A program made the translations under genes and the position numbers. Shown here piece after piece: positions 33,722-42,487 of a stretch of DNA of 47,303 nt (positions are counted from its first letter, which is position 1; each line of letters opens with the position of its first letter). Below the pieces are notes generated by a model. The model was not told where the DNA came from and made no database searches. It was given only the letters and a program-made list of their open reading frames with translations. This stretch comes from GCA-002840015 sp033765245 (lineage in GTDB: Bacteria > Pseudomonadota > Gammaproteobacteria > Xanthomonadales > Xanthomonadaceae), in contig JANRIF010000122.1 of NCBI GenBank assembly GCA_033765245.1, positions 1-47,303 of the forward strand. Reading direction: 5' to 3'.

Positions 33722-36037
33722 ATGAACGCGAGATCCCCGATGTACCGAGTCAATCCCGAGCACGGCCTTGCGCTGTCGCAGGACCGGTCCGCGCGGTTGC
33801 AACACACGCTGCTGGCAACGTTCATCGCAATGGCGCTGGGCGCCGGCTCGGTCCTCGCCCAGGATGAGTCAGCGGCTGCCGACGATCGCTCGCCAGCACT
33901 GATCGAGCAGACTGAGATACAGAACATCTTCGAGTTCGGCTTGGGCTACGTGAGCCAGGATTCGTTCCGTTTCGGCAAGTACACCGGCCTGGAGGACAAG
34001 GGCGCCTTTGGCGTCTTCAATCTGTTTTACAGCAATCGCAACCGCTACGACGCCGAACGCAGCGAATACGTCACCGTGCGCGGCACCGACCTGGGTCTGC
34101 GTTCGCGCTCGGCAGAGGCGGACTATGGCCGCCAGGGCAACTTCCGCCTGCGCGCGAGTTACGACCAGATTCCGACCTTCCGCAGCGACACCGCCAAGAC
34201 CATTTTTGACGGTGCCGGCAGCACGCAATTGACCTTGCCGGCGAGCTGGGTGCCCGCGACCTCCACCGCCGGGATGACGCAACTGCTGCCCAGTCTCAAA
34301 CCGGTGGCGCTGGAAACCGAACGCCAGCGCTTCGGTGTGCGGCTGGACAAGATACTGCCCGGCCATTTCGATTTCACCACCAAATACCAGTACGAGGAAA
34401 AGGATGGCTTGAAGTCGATCGGTGGGGTGATCGGCAACAGCGGTGGCAATCCGCGCTCGGTGATGCTGCCCGAGCCGGTGGATTACAAGGAGCATCAGTT
34501 CGATGCCATTGCGCGCTACACCGAGAAGAAATATCAGCTTGAGCTGCGCTACCACCTGTCGGATTTCAGCGACCAGAACACCGCATTGACCTGGCAGAAC
34601 CCGTTCAGTGCGATCAACGGCTGGGCCGCCGCTGCCGGATTCCCGACTGGGCAAGGCTCACTGGCGCTGCCGCCCGACAACAAGTTCCACCAGGGCACGC
34701 TGCTGTTCGGCTACAACCTCAGCGATCGCACGCGCTTCACCGCCGACGCCGCACTGGGACGCATGAGCCAGAACGATTCGTTCCTGCCCATCACCATCAA
34801 TCCGGTGCTGGCGGCCAGCATCACCGAGCCGCTGCCGCGCGATTCGCTCAACGGCGAGATCAACACCACAGTGATCAATCTGCGTCTGGCCTCGCGTCCC
34901 ACCAGCGCGTTCAACTACGGCGCCAGCTTCCGCTACGACGATCGCGACAACAACACGCCGATCGACCAGTACGTCTACATCGGCGGCGACTCGACCGTGC
35001 AGAACACGGCCGCGATCAGCGACCGCCGTCGCTTCAACGAGCCGTACAGCTATCGCGAGTACAAGTACAAGCTGGATGCCGGGTACCGTCTGGACGACGG
35101 CACGCGCTTCACCGGTGTCGCCGAACGGCGCGAGATCCGTCGCACCTTCTCGGAGCGTCGCAACACCCATGAGAACACCTTCAGTCTCAATGCCAGCCGG
35201 CCCTTCGGCGAGCTGTTCGATGCCAGCCTGCGCTACATCCATGCCGACCGCGGTGGCTCGCATTACGATGGTGCCGAGCCGTTGCTCACCGGTTTCGTCG
35301 ACGGCTTCATCGACACGCTCGCCGGCGGCTTCGAGAATGCGCCGCTGCTGCGCAAGTTCAACAAGGCCAGTCGGGTGCGCGATCAAGTCGGCTTCCAGGC
35401 CACTTACAGCCCGCTCAGTTTCCTGTCGTTCGGTTTTGACGGCAGCTACAGCAAGGACAACTACAACAAGACCGAGTTGGGTCTGACCGACTCCAAGGTG
35501 CAGTCGTACACCTTCGACGTCACCGCAACGCCCACCGCGCAATGGTCCGCCTCGGCCTACTACACCTACGACAAGCTCGACACCGATCAGAACGGGGTCA
35601 GCTTCTCCGGCGGTGCCAACCGAGTGAACCAGGTGGTCGATCCGACGCGATTCTGGAGCGCGCTGCATCGCGATCGCGTCGATACCGGCGGCTTCAATCT
35701 GACCTGGAAGCCGAGCGATCAGCGCTTCCAGTTCGGCATCGACCTGATGCTCTCGACCTCGCGCGACGACGTCAACGTCACCACCGGCAGCAGCCTGACC
35801 TCGGCACCGTTGCCGACCAACCGCGTAGTCATCCGTACGGGTAGCATCTACGGCCAGTATCGGTTGAGCGAAAGCCTGTCGCTGCGCGCCAAAGTGCAGC
35901 ACGAGCACTATCGCTCCAGCGATTTCGCGCTGGATGGTGTCGAAGCCAACCAGCTCGCCAACGTGATCCTGTTCGGCGAGGAAGCGCCGGACTTCGACGT
36001 CACGGTAGGCACGTTGACCATGGTCTACACGTTCTGA
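33722..36037 (+). CDS. MtrB/PioB-family decaheme-associated outer-membrane porin (copy 2)
   Basis: 771 aa. A long n-region leads to a hydrophobic segment and cleavage near VLA-QDE (about 46); a shorter start at Met7 (33740) is possible. The mature part is a large beta barrel with FEFGLGYVSQDSFRFGKYTGL near the N-terminus and a terminal aromatic (LTMVYTF), as in MtrB/PioB/MtoB. It is paired with the decaheme gene upstream and should form the outer-membrane sheath for it. It is longer than copy 1 (720 aa) and differs through most of its length, so the two conduits are not a recent duplication. Confidence 0.92.
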   Translation: MNARSPMYRVNPEHGLALSQDRSARLQHTLLATFIAMALGAGSVLAQDESAAADDRSPALIEQTEIQNIFEFGLGYVSQDSFRFGKYTGLEDKGAFGVFNLFYSNRNRYDAERSEYVTVRGTDLGLRSRSAEADYGRQGNFRLRASYDQIPTFRSDTAKTIFDGAGSTQLTLPASWVPATSTAGMTQLLPSLKPVALETERQRFGVRLDKILPGHFDFTTKYQYEEKDGLKSIGGVIGNSGGNPRSVMLPEPVDYKEHQFDAIARYTEKKYQLELRYHLSDFSDQNTALTWQNPFSAINGWAAAAGFPTGQGSLALPPDNKFHQGTLLFGYNLSDRTRFTADAALGRMSQNDSFLPITINPVLAASITEPLPRDSLNGEINTTVINLRLASRPTSAFNYGASFRYDDRDNNTPIDQYVYIGGDSTVQNTAAISDRRRFNEPYSYREYKYKLDAGYRLDDGTRFTGVAERREIRRTFSERRNTHENTFSLNASRPFGELFDASLRYIHADRGGSHYDGAEPLLTGFVDGFIDTLAGGFENAPLLRKFNKASRVRDQVGFQATYSPLSFLSFGFDGSYSKDNYNKTELGLTDSKVQSYTFDVTATPTAQWSASAYYTYDKLDTDQNGVSFSGGANRVNQVVDPTRFWSALHRDRVDTGGFNLTWKPSDQRFQFGIDLMLSTSRDDVNVTTGSSLTSAPLPTNRVVIRTGSIYGQYRLSESLSLRAKVQHEHYRSSDFALDGVEANQLANVILFGEEAPDFDVTVGTLTMVYTF

Positions 36038-36072
36038 ACAGGGTGGCGGCATGATGCCGCCAGGGTGAGCAG

Positions 36073-36098
36073 CCGGCGCGTCCTTCGGGGCGCGCCGG
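36073..36098 (+). terminator. terminator hairpin after MtrB copy 2
   Basis: CCGGCGCG and CGCGCCGG arms around a 10-nt loop, followed by TTGCG. It closes the electron-transfer cluster. Confidence 0.65.
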
Positions 36099-36132
36099 TT
36101 GCGTATTGGGGGCTAAGGTCGATTCTGTTCAT

Positions 36133-36316
36133 CTAGCCCGCATTTCTCACGCCGATCCGTAGCGAGGGCGCCGAGACGCCGTTGTGGTGCGCCGCGCGGA
36201 CTGAGAGACGGCGAAGACGTACTCGACGGTACGTTGAGCCGGATCGAGGAAGCACGGCGCGCCACGGCGAGCGTATCGGCGTCCGCAGTAGGAGCGGTGT
36301 GAGAAATGCGGGCTAG
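36133..36316 (+). mobile_element. 184-bp MITE-like element, copy A
   Basis: Perfect 18-bp terminal inverted repeats CTAGCCCGCATTTCTCAC (36133-36150) and its complement (36299-36316). The interior has no ORF. An inverted copy of nearly the same length is at 44265-44448. The CTAG ends suggest target-site use like IS5-family elements; that is inference. Confidence 0.75.
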
Positions 36317-36530
36317 ACGACAACCCATCGGGTCGTCACCCCAGCGACTGCGCGCGCTTGGAGCGCGCGCGAACAGCGAAGCTGGCCCGAAGGGCGAGCG
36401 CCATGGATGGCGCGAGTAACGCTGAGGTCCATTTTGACTTTAGCTTTGCAAAGCAACAGCAAACTGGATTCCAGCTTCCGCTGGAATGACGGCACTGAAG
36501 GCTGAGGCGACTATCTAAACACTGTTGGGG

Positions 36531-37376
36531 CTATGGCAGTGGCGCTGGCGGGTCCGCGAAGCGCCAGAAATGCGCCAGCACGCGCGCCTCGCCGAGGCCG
36601 GGGCGGGTGCTGTGGGCCAGTGCACCGGCCACGTAGGCGACGGCTTGCGCGCAGGCGTCGCGCAGCGACGCTCCGCCGACCACCTGCGCGGCAATCGCCG
36701 AGGCCAGCGTGCAGCCGCTGCCGTGGCCTTCCAGCGGCAGACGCGGATTGCGGAGCGACAACGTCCCGCGTTCGTCGCTGAAGCGATCGGTGACTACGCC
36801 GCTTGAGTCGCCGTCATCATCGCCCTCGACGAGGTGCGCGCCCTTGAGCAGCACCGCGCGTGCGCCCAGCGCGTGCAGCGCGCTCAGCGCACGTTCGGCC
36901 GCATCGGCATTGGCGATGGGTTTGTCCAGCAGCCAAGCGGCCTCGGGCATGTTGGGGGTGATCAGGTTGGCGCGTGGAATCAAGCGACGCAGCGCGTCGA
37001 GAGCGTCGGCATCGAGCAGGCGCGCGCCGGAGGTAGCCACCATCACCGGGTCGAGCACCACGAAAGGCGGCTGGTGCCGATCGATCGCCGCAGCCACCGC
37101 ATCGATCAATCCGGCATGGGCGAGCATGCCGATCTTGACCGCGCCGATGCGGAAGTCGGCGAAGCAGGCGTCGATCTGCACGCGCAGAAAATCGGCAGGC
37201 GGCACGTGCACGGCGACTACGCCGCGGGTGTGCTGGGCAGTGAGCGCGGCAATCGCGCACAGGCCATGCACGCCGTGCGCGGCGAAGGTCTTCAGGTCCG
37301 CCTGAATGCCGGCGCCGCCGCCAGAGTCGGAACCAGCAATGGTGAGCGCGCACAGCGGGCGCTGGTCGGCGCTCAT
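36531..37376 (-). CDS. thiD: hydroxymethylpyrimidine/phosphomethylpyrimidine kinase
   Basis: 281 aa ribokinase-fold enzyme of thiamine synthesis. It phosphorylates HMP to HMP-P and HMP-PP. The N-terminus ALTIAGSDSGGGAGIQADLKTF is diagnostic (GSDSGGGAGIQADLK core). VVLDPVMVATSGARLL and the anion hole with catalytic Asp/Cys, LEGHGSGCTLASAIA, are intact; the usual G(T/H)GC reads GHGSGC. It lies 11 bp after the PhoH-like gene in the same direction, so co-transcription is likely, though no functional link is obvious. Confidence 0.94.
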   Translation of the reverse strand: MSADQRPLCALTIAGSDSGGGAGIQADLKTFAAHGVHGLCAIAALTAQHTRGVVAVHVPPADFLRVQIDACFADFRIGAVKIGMLAHAGLIDAVAAAIDRHQPPFVVLDPVMVATSGARLLDADALDALRRLIPRANLITPNMPEAAWLLDKPIANADAAERALSALHALGARAVLLKGAHLVEGDDDGDSSGVVTDRFSDERGTLSLRNPRLPLEGHGSGCTLASAIAAQVVGGASLRDACAQAVAYVAGALAHSTRPGLGEARVLAHFWRFADPPAPLP

Positions 37377-37387
37377 GCGGCCGGCCT

Positions 37388-38785
37388 CTACAGCACTTCC
37401 GAGGCGAAATCGGCGAGACGCGAGCGCTCGCCGCGGCGCAGGGTGATGTGCGCGCTGTGCGGCCAGACCTTGAAGCGGTCCACCGCGTAGGTAAGGCCCG
37501 AGGTGGTCTCGGTGAGGTAGGGCGTGTCGATCTGTTCGACGTTGCCCAGGCAGACGATCTTGGTGCCGGGGCCGGCTCGGGTGATCAGGGTCTTCATCTG
37601 CTTGGGGGTGAGGTTCTGCGCCTCATCGATGATCAGCCAGCGGCTGAGAAAAGTGCGCCCGCGCATGAAGTTCATCGCGCGGATCTTGATCCGGCTGGCG
37701 AGCAGGTCGTTGGTGGCGGCGCGGCCCCAGGCGCCGCCTTCCTGGGTGTGGGTGAGCACCTCCAGGTTGTCGGTGAGCGCGCCCATCCACGGCGTCATCT
37801 TTTCTTCCTCGGTGCCCGGCAGAAAACCGATGTCCTCACCTACCGAGACGGTGGCGCGGGTCATGATGATTTCGCGGTAGCGCTGCTGGTCCATGGTCTG
37901 CGCCAGCCCGGCGGCCAGCGCCAGCAGGGTCTTGCCGGTGCCGGCGGTGCCGAGCAGGGTGACGAAATCGATCTCCGGGTCCATCAGCGCGTTGAGTGCG
38001 AAGTTCTGTTCGCGGTTGCGTGCGGTGACGCCCCATACCGCGTGCTGGTTATGGCGGAAGTCGTCGACGATCTGCAAAGTGGTGCGATCGCCTTCGCTGC
38101 GCACCACTTTCAGTTCCACTTCGTCGTCGCCGGGCAGGTACAGGAACTGGCTGGGCTGCCAGTCCTCGCCCTCGCCGCGGCGCAATTCGTAGAAGGTGCG
38201 GCCCTTGTCGGTCCAGGAACGCAGGTCGGCCTCGTGGCGGTCCCAGAAATCTTCGCCCAGCGCACTGGCGCCGGTGTAGAGCAGGCTGAAGTCGTCCAGC
38301 GCGCGGTCGTTCTCGTAGTCCTCGGCGGGGACGCCGACGATGGCCGCCTTGATGCGCAGGTTGATGTCCTTGGACACCAGCACCACCTCGGTGCCCGGGT
38401 GCTGCTCGCGCAACTCCAGGATCGACGACAGGATCTGGTTGTCCGGCAATACCGTGCCGAAGCGCTGGTTGCCGTTGGTGGGGTGGGTTTGGAACAGCAG
38501 CTTGCCCGGCGTGCGCGAGACGTCCAGTTGCAGCGATTGCGGCCGTAGCAGCCGCAGTCCCGAAGCCACCTGATCGGCGCCGTTGCTCTCCACCAATTCG
38601 TTGAGCAGGCGGCTGACCTGGCGCGCGTTGCGGCTGACTTCCGACATGCCTTTCTTGGCGGCGTCGAGTTCCTCCAGCACCATCATCGGCAGGAACACGT
38701 CGTGCTCCTGGAACTTGAACAAGGCGGTCGGGTCGTGCATCAGCACGTTGGTGTCGAGCACGTAGATGCGCTTGCTTCGGGTCAT
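37388..38785 (-). CDS. PhoH-like ATPase with N-terminal PIN domain
   Basis: 465 aa. The N-terminal PIN nuclease domain shows IYVLDTNVLMHDP (D11), an acidic VLEELD and a later VSKDINLRIKA. The C-terminal PhoH P-loop domain has Walker A GTAGTGKT (279-286) and Walker B with LIIDEAQNLTP. This is the PhoH2/YlaK type, an RNA helicase-ribonuclease. The name does not imply phosphate control here and no Pho-box was noticed in front of it. Neighbours are bcp upstream (83 bp) and thiD downstream (11 bp). Confidence 0.93.
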   Translation of the reverse strand: MTRSKRIYVLDTNVLMHDPTALFKFQEHDVFLPMMVLEELDAAKKGMSEVSRNARQVSRLLNELVESNGADQVASGLRLLRPQSLQLDVSRTPGKLLFQTHPTNGNQRFGTVLPDNQILSSILELREQHPGTEVVLVSKDINLRIKAAIVGVPAEDYENDRALDDFSLLYTGASALGEDFWDRHEADLRSWTDKGRTFYELRRGEGEDWQPSQFLYLPGDDEVELKVVRSEGDRTTLQIVDDFRHNQHAVWGVTARNREQNFALNALMDPEIDFVTLLGTAGTGKTLLALAAGLAQTMDQQRYREIIMTRATVSVGEDIGFLPGTEEEKMTPWMGALTDNLEVLTHTQEGGAWGRAATNDLLASRIKIRAMNFMRGRTFLSRWLIIDEAQNLTPKQMKTLITRAGPGTKIVCLGNVEQIDTPYLTETTSGLTYAVDRFKVWPHSAHITLRRGERSRLADFASEVL

Positions 38786-38867
38786 GATCGGGGTCGCTCG
38801 CGGGAAACGGAGGAACGGGCGTGGGCCGCTGGCTGCGGCAGGTCGAGGGGAGAACGCGCCAACGCGA

Positions 38868-39344
38868 TCACCGCGTTGGCGTGCGGGCTTCGAGCAGGGC
38901 GTCCAGCACGGCCTGGGCGTGGCCCGGCACTTTCACCCCACGCCAGCAGCGCGCCAGGCGGCCGTCGAGAGCGATCAGGAAGGTGCTGCGTTCGATGCCG
39001 AGGTGTTTGTGCCCGTACAGGGTCTTTTCCTTGATCACCGCGAACGCATGGCACACGGATTCGTCGCCGTCGCCGACCAGCGCGAACGGGAACTCGTGCT
39101 TGCGCGCGAAATTCTGGTGGGTCTTGAGCGAGTCGCGCGAGACCCCAAGCACGGCCGCACCGGCCTGCGCGAATGCCGCGTGCAGGTCGCGGAAATCGAT
39201 GCCCTCGCGGGTGCAGCCGGGCGTGTTGTCCTTTGGGTAGAAGTACAGCACCAGCCATCGGTCGCGGTAGTCGGCGAGTCGCGCGGTTTCGCCGGTGGAC
39301 AGCGGCAGGTCGAGGTCGGGAACGCGGTCGCCGATGTCCAGCAT
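38868..39344 (-). CDS. bcp: thioredoxin-dependent peroxiredoxin, Bcp type
   Basis: 158 aa, AhpC/TSA fold. It reduces hydrogen peroxide and organic hydroperoxides. The peroxidatic Cys is in LYFYPKDNTPGCTREG. No resolving Cys five residues later (CTREGIDF), so it appears to be a 1-Cys or atypical variant of the PrxQ subfamily. ATG 39344 gives MLDIGDRVPDLDL, the usual N-terminus. It follows gcvR by 50 bp, the same order as in E. coli. Confidence 0.93.
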   Translation of the reverse strand: MLDIGDRVPDLDLPLSTGETARLADYRDRWLVLYFYPKDNTPGCTREGIDFRDLHAAFAQAGAAVLGVSRDSLKTHQNFARKHEFPFALVGDGDESVCHAFAVIKEKTLYGHKHLGIERSTFLIALDGRLARCWRGVKVPGHAQAVLDALLEARTPTR

Positions 39345-39394
39345 CACCACTCCAGGCGGTTCGGGAGGCAGTGGGTTCGAGTCATTGCAGGCGC

Positions 39395-39955
39395 TCAGAA
39401 CTTCATCGGATCCATGATGGCATCCAGGTTGAGGTGATCGCAGAACTCCAGGAAATCGTCGCGCAGGGCGGCGATGTGCATGGACGAAGGGATTCCCACG
39501 GTGATCTGCGCCGAAAACATGTCGGCGCCGGTCTGCATGGCCTTGTAGCGCATGCTCTGCAGGTTTTCCACGGTAATGCCCTGGCGATCGAAGAAGTCGG
39601 CGAGCTGAAACAGGATGCCGGGCTTGTCGGCCGCCACCACCTCGATCACATACGGCAGCAGATCGCTTTGCAGCGTCTTGGTGCCGGTGCGATACCACAT
39701 GAGGCGGATGCCGTCCTCGCGTTCGAGCTTGGTCAGCATCGCTTCGAGCTTGGCGACGGCATCCCACGAGCCCTGTGCCAGCGCCAGCACCGAGACGTCG
39801 CGGCCGACGGTGGCGAGGCGGGCATCGAGCAGATTGCAGCCGCTGTCGGCGATGCGGCGCGACACAGCCAGCAACGGCGATTCCGGATGGGTGGAATAGG
39901 CGCTGATCAGCAGATGATTTTCGTTGGGGGCGGGGCGGGGCGGCTGGTCGCTCAA
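39395..39955 (-). CDS. gcvR: glycine cleavage system regulator GcvR (two ACT domains)
   Basis: 186 aa made of two ACT domains: HLLISAYSTHPESPLLAVSRRIADSGCNLLD and YVIEVVAADKPGILFQLADFF (each divided here). GcvR antagonises GcvA at the glycine cleavage operon; the DNA-binding partner is not in the window. The likely start is TTG at 39955, the only start codon close enough to the first ACT strand; a weak GGAA site precedes it. It is divergent from dapA, as in E. coli. Confidence 0.82.
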   Translation of the reverse strand: MSDQPPRPAPNENHLLISAYSTHPESPLLAVSRRIADSGCNLLDARLATVGRDVSVLALAQGSWDAVAKLEAMLTKLEREDGIRLMWYRTGTKTLQSDLLPYVIEVVAADKPGILFQLADFFDRQGITVENLQSMRYKAMQTGADMFSAQITVGIPSSMHIAALRDDFLEFCDHLNLDAIMDPMKF

Positions 39956-40189
39956 GTCGGGTTCCGATACGGCGTAGAATGGAAAAATCGCGCGGTGCCG
40001 GCGGCAGATCGGCGCGGTAGCCAAATCAGCATACTTGCCAGTCCGCGATGGCCGCAAGTAACATCCGCCGGTCCACCCGCCGAACTGGCCGGGCGGCGTG
40101 GCGGTCGGAGTCGGCCGAATGGTGTCCGGCAGCCGACGCGAAGGCCCGGCGCGTTGCGACATGGGGCCGCGAAACAGGGGGCTGGGCAC

Positions 40190-41119
40190 TTGCAACTCAC
40201 CGGATGCATCACCGCGCTGGCGACACCCTTCAAGCCGTCGGGCGATATCGACCTGGAGGCGTGGGAACTCCTGCTGGAGCGGCAGTTGAACGGCGGCGTG
40301 CACGGCGTGGTGGTGGCCGGATCCACGGGCGAAGCGGCGGCGCTGGAAGATAGCGAATACGAAACCTTGCTGGTGCGCGCGGTCGAATTCATTGGCGGGC
40401 GCATTCCGGTGCTTGCTGGTACCGGGCTTTCCAGCACCAACAAGACCATGCGTCTGACCCGGCGCGCGCACGAACTTGGTGCCACCGCGGCACTGGTGGT
40501 GACGCCGCCCTACGTGCGGCCCACCCAGGAAGGCCTGTTCCGCCACTACCTGGCGGTGGCCGAACTCACCGGCGTGCCGCTGGTGTTGTACAACGTGCCA
40601 TCGCGCACTGGTTGCGACATGCTGCCCGAGACGGTGGCGCGGCTGTGTCCGCATGAAAACATCATCGGCATCAAGGAAGCCCGTCCCGAGTCGGACCGCA
40701 TGTCTTCGCTGCTGGCGCTGTGCTCGTCCTCATTCAGCGTGCTCAGCGGCGACGACCCCACGTTCCTGCGCGCCATGCTGGCCGGCGCCGACGGCGTGAT
40801 CTCGGTGGCGTCGAACGTGATTCCGACCGCGTTCCGCCGGCTGTGCGACCTGATCGCAGCCGGCGAAGGCAATTCAGCGCGCAGTTTGGATGCGCGGCTA
40901 TCGTCGCTGTACCGTTTCCTTTCGATCGAGCCCAACCCGATTCCGCTCAAGGCCATCCTGCAACGTGCCGGCATCGGCCACGGCCTGCGTCTGCCGTTGT
41001 TGCCGTTGTCGAAGCCACACACCGGCAATGCCGAAGTGATGGCGGCGCTGTGTCGACACATCGAATCCGAAGTCATCGGCCTGCGCGCCGAATCCGAACA
41101 CTCAAGGAGATCCGCATGA
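40190..41119 (+). CDS. dapA: 4-hydroxy-tetrahydrodipicolinate synthase
   Basis: 309 aa TIM-barrel aldolase. It condenses pyruvate with aspartate semialdehyde in lysine and diaminopimelate synthesis. The GSTGE motif, Y134 in LYNVPSRTGCDM and the Schiff-base K162 in IIGIKEA are all present. TTG 40190 is chosen: it gives the family N-terminus (GCITALATPF) and has CAGGGGG 8 bases upstream; no ATG fits. The stop overlaps the start of bamC (ATGA), matching the dapA-bamC pairing of E. coli. Confidence 0.95.
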   Translation: MQLTGCITALATPFKPSGDIDLEAWELLLERQLNGGVHGVVVAGSTGEAAALEDSEYETLLVRAVEFIGGRIPVLAGTGLSSTNKTMRLTRRAHELGATAALVVTPPYVRPTQEGLFRHYLAVAELTGVPLVLYNVPSRTGCDMLPETVARLCPHENIIGIKEARPESDRMSSLLALCSSSFSVLSGDDPTFLRAMLAGADGVISVASNVIPTAFRRLCDLIAAGEGNSARSLDARLSSLYRFLSIEPNPIPLKAILQRAGIGHGLRLPLLPLSKPHTGNAEVMAALCRHIESEVIGLRAESEHSRRSA

Positions 41120-41631
41120 CCATTCGCTTTCCCGGCGCGCGCCCCGTCCTGATTGGCATGCTGGCCGTTGCGCTGGTTGCCACCTCGGGATGCGGCTGGT
41201 TCCGCAGCAAGAAGGAACCCTACAAGACCGCACCGGAGAATCGCCCGCTGGAAGTGCCGCCGGACCTCGATCGGCCCAATACCGATCCATCCATGCAGAT
41301 TCCCGCGACGGGCGCGCCGGCGGATGGCAAGTTGCCGGCAGCCGGTGGCGCGCCGCTCGCGCAAGCCAGCCAATTCGTGCTCGACGACGCCATCGACAGC
41401 GCCTGGCGCCGGGTCGGCCTGGCGCTGGAGCGCATGGATGGGGTGAAGGTGGGCAGCCGTTCGGAGGCATTGGGCACGGTCGAGACCACCTACGGCGGGC
41501 AGACCTTCCTGGTGCGCCTGCGTGCGCAAGACGGCGCCACCACCGTGTCGGCGGTAGCGCCCGATGGCCGCGCGCTCGGTGACGGCCCGGCGGCCGAGTT
41601 GCTGGCCCAGTTGCAGGCGCGGCTGCGCTGA
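41116..41631 (+). CDS. bamC: BamC-like outer-membrane assembly lipoprotein, short form
   Basis: 171 aa lipoprotein with the lipobox ATSGC (C26). The next segment YKTAPENRPLEVPPDLDRP is the conserved stretch by which BamC binds BamD. After it there is room for a single helix-grip domain, where E. coli BamC has two (344 aa). Coupled to dapA by a 4-bp overlap, as in enterobacteria. The loss of the second domain is common outside the enterics. Role: accessory part of the BAM complex. Confidence 0.85.
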   Translation: MTIRFPGARPVLIGMLAVALVATSGCGWFRSKKEPYKTAPENRPLEVPPDLDRPNTDPSMQIPATGAPADGKLPAAGGAPLAQASQFVLDDAIDSAWRRVGLALERMDGVKVGSRSEALGTVETTYGGQTFLVRLRAQDGATTVSAVAPDGRALGDGPAAELLAQLQARLR

Positions 41632-41645
41632 GCTAGCTTCGTTGC

Positions 41646-41673
41646 CCCGGATTACGGCTTCGCCTGATCCGGG
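41646..41673 (+). terminator. hairpin after bamC
   Basis: CCCGGAT and ATCCGGG arms with a 14-nt loop, 15 bp past the bamC stop. Weak T-tract. Confidence 0.45.
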
Positions 41674-41799
41674 TGAGGCGTCAGAACATCAGGTCGTCTA
41701 ACAGTATTGGGGCTGGCGCTAGTGTAGTGGTGCGCGCTATGTGAGACTTATCGGCCACCGCGCTTGCCGCGAGATTTCCTCGATGCGACAGCGCTGTGC

Positions 41800-41938
41800 G
41801 TAGGCTGGTGGTGAGCGTAGCGACCGAGCGTAGCGAAGGCGTAGCTCGCGTAGCGAGCGCTGTCGCGAAGTGACCGAACCCCAGCGCCGTTGCCGCATGG
41901 AAATCATGCTGGGGTTCGCTACGCTCACCCCAGCCTAC
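41800..41938. repeat. 139-bp repeat unit with imperfect terminal inverted repeats
   Basis: GTAGGCTGGTGGTGAGCGTA at the left and its near complement at the right end, one inserted and one deleted base in between. The interior is rich in GCGTAGCGA motifs. No ORF. Confidence 0.55.
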
Positions 41939-41968
41939 CCCACGATAAGTGCTGTCAAGAGCGCAACA

Positions 41969-42292
41969 CTAGCGCTTGAGTTCGCTCAGCTTGTTGGGCT
42001 TGCCGTCCCACTCGGCGGCGTCGGCGGGCGGGTCCTGGCGGACGGTGATCACCGGCCAGATCGCCGCCAGTTCGGCATTCAGCGCAATGAAGTGTTCCTG
42101 CCCGGCCGGCACGTCGTCCTCCGGGTAGATCGCCTTGGCCGGGCACTCCGGCTCGCACAGGGTGCAGTCGATGCACTCCACCGGATCGATCACCAGGAAA
42201 TTGGGGCCTTCGTGGAAGCAGTCCACAGGACAGACCTCGACACAATCGGTGTATTTGCAGCGAATGCAGTTCTCGACGACGACGAAGGGCAT
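41969..42292 (-). CDS. fdxA: 7Fe ferredoxin (3Fe-4S/4Fe-4S)
   Basis: 107 aa. Cys at C9, C17, C21, C25 and C40, C43, C46, C50 give the pattern CxxxxxxxCxxxC... and CxxCxxCxxxCP of FdxA-type seven-iron ferredoxins; an extra C12 is present. A long C-terminal extension after the cluster domain (IALNAELAAIWPVIT) is typical. A cytoplasmic low-potential electron carrier. ATG 42292 starts MPFVVVENCIRCKYTDC. Divergent from bdhA. Confidence 0.95.
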   Translation of the reverse strand: MPFVVVENCIRCKYTDCVEVCPVDCFHEGPNFLVIDPVECIDCTLCEPECPAKAIYPEDDVPAGQEHFIALNAELAAIWPVITVRQDPPADAAEWDGKPNKLSELKR

Positions 42293-42487
42293 GACCGGGT
42301 TCCGAGTCGGTAGCGGGCCTGAGCATGCAGGCACTGCGCGGAGCGAGCATTGTAACGGCAGCCTGTGCCCACCACAAAAGCCCGGATGCGTCGCGACATG
42401 TGTGGCGGCCGATTGTCGCAACGCAACATCCGCGCGTACGCTGTCCGCATCGATGGCGTCGCGCCGCCCCCTTCGCGAGGACACACC

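Larger units (their letters stand above)
36038..36530. other. 493-bp intergenic region with terminator, MITE and REP-like palindromes
   Basis: No gene seen. It holds a terminator (36073-36098), the MITE (36133-36316), a perfect 16-bp palindrome (GCGCCATGGATGGCGC, 36398-36413), and ATTCCAGC-ttcc-GCTGGAAT (36468-36487). This looks like a landing zone for repeats between convergent genes. Confidence 0.7.
41632..41968. other. 337-bp spacer with inverted repeats
   Basis: No gene seen. It holds the CCCGGAT/ATCCGGG stem (41646-41673) and an imperfect 26-bp inverted repeat bounding 41800-41938, with a GCTGGGGT/ACCCCAGC hairpin (41908-41934). Confidence 0.55.

Noticed and set aside
24178..36037. DMSO respiration locus, as the DmsE family name suggests
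   Set aside because: No molybdopterin DmsA/DmsB-type reductase is in the window; the naming reflects family membership only.
22970..36037. Nitrite or nitrate reduction locus, because of the NapC/NirT-type gene
   Set aside because: No NapA, NirS, NrfA or related catalytic subunit accompanies it; the neighbours are MtrAB-type conduits.
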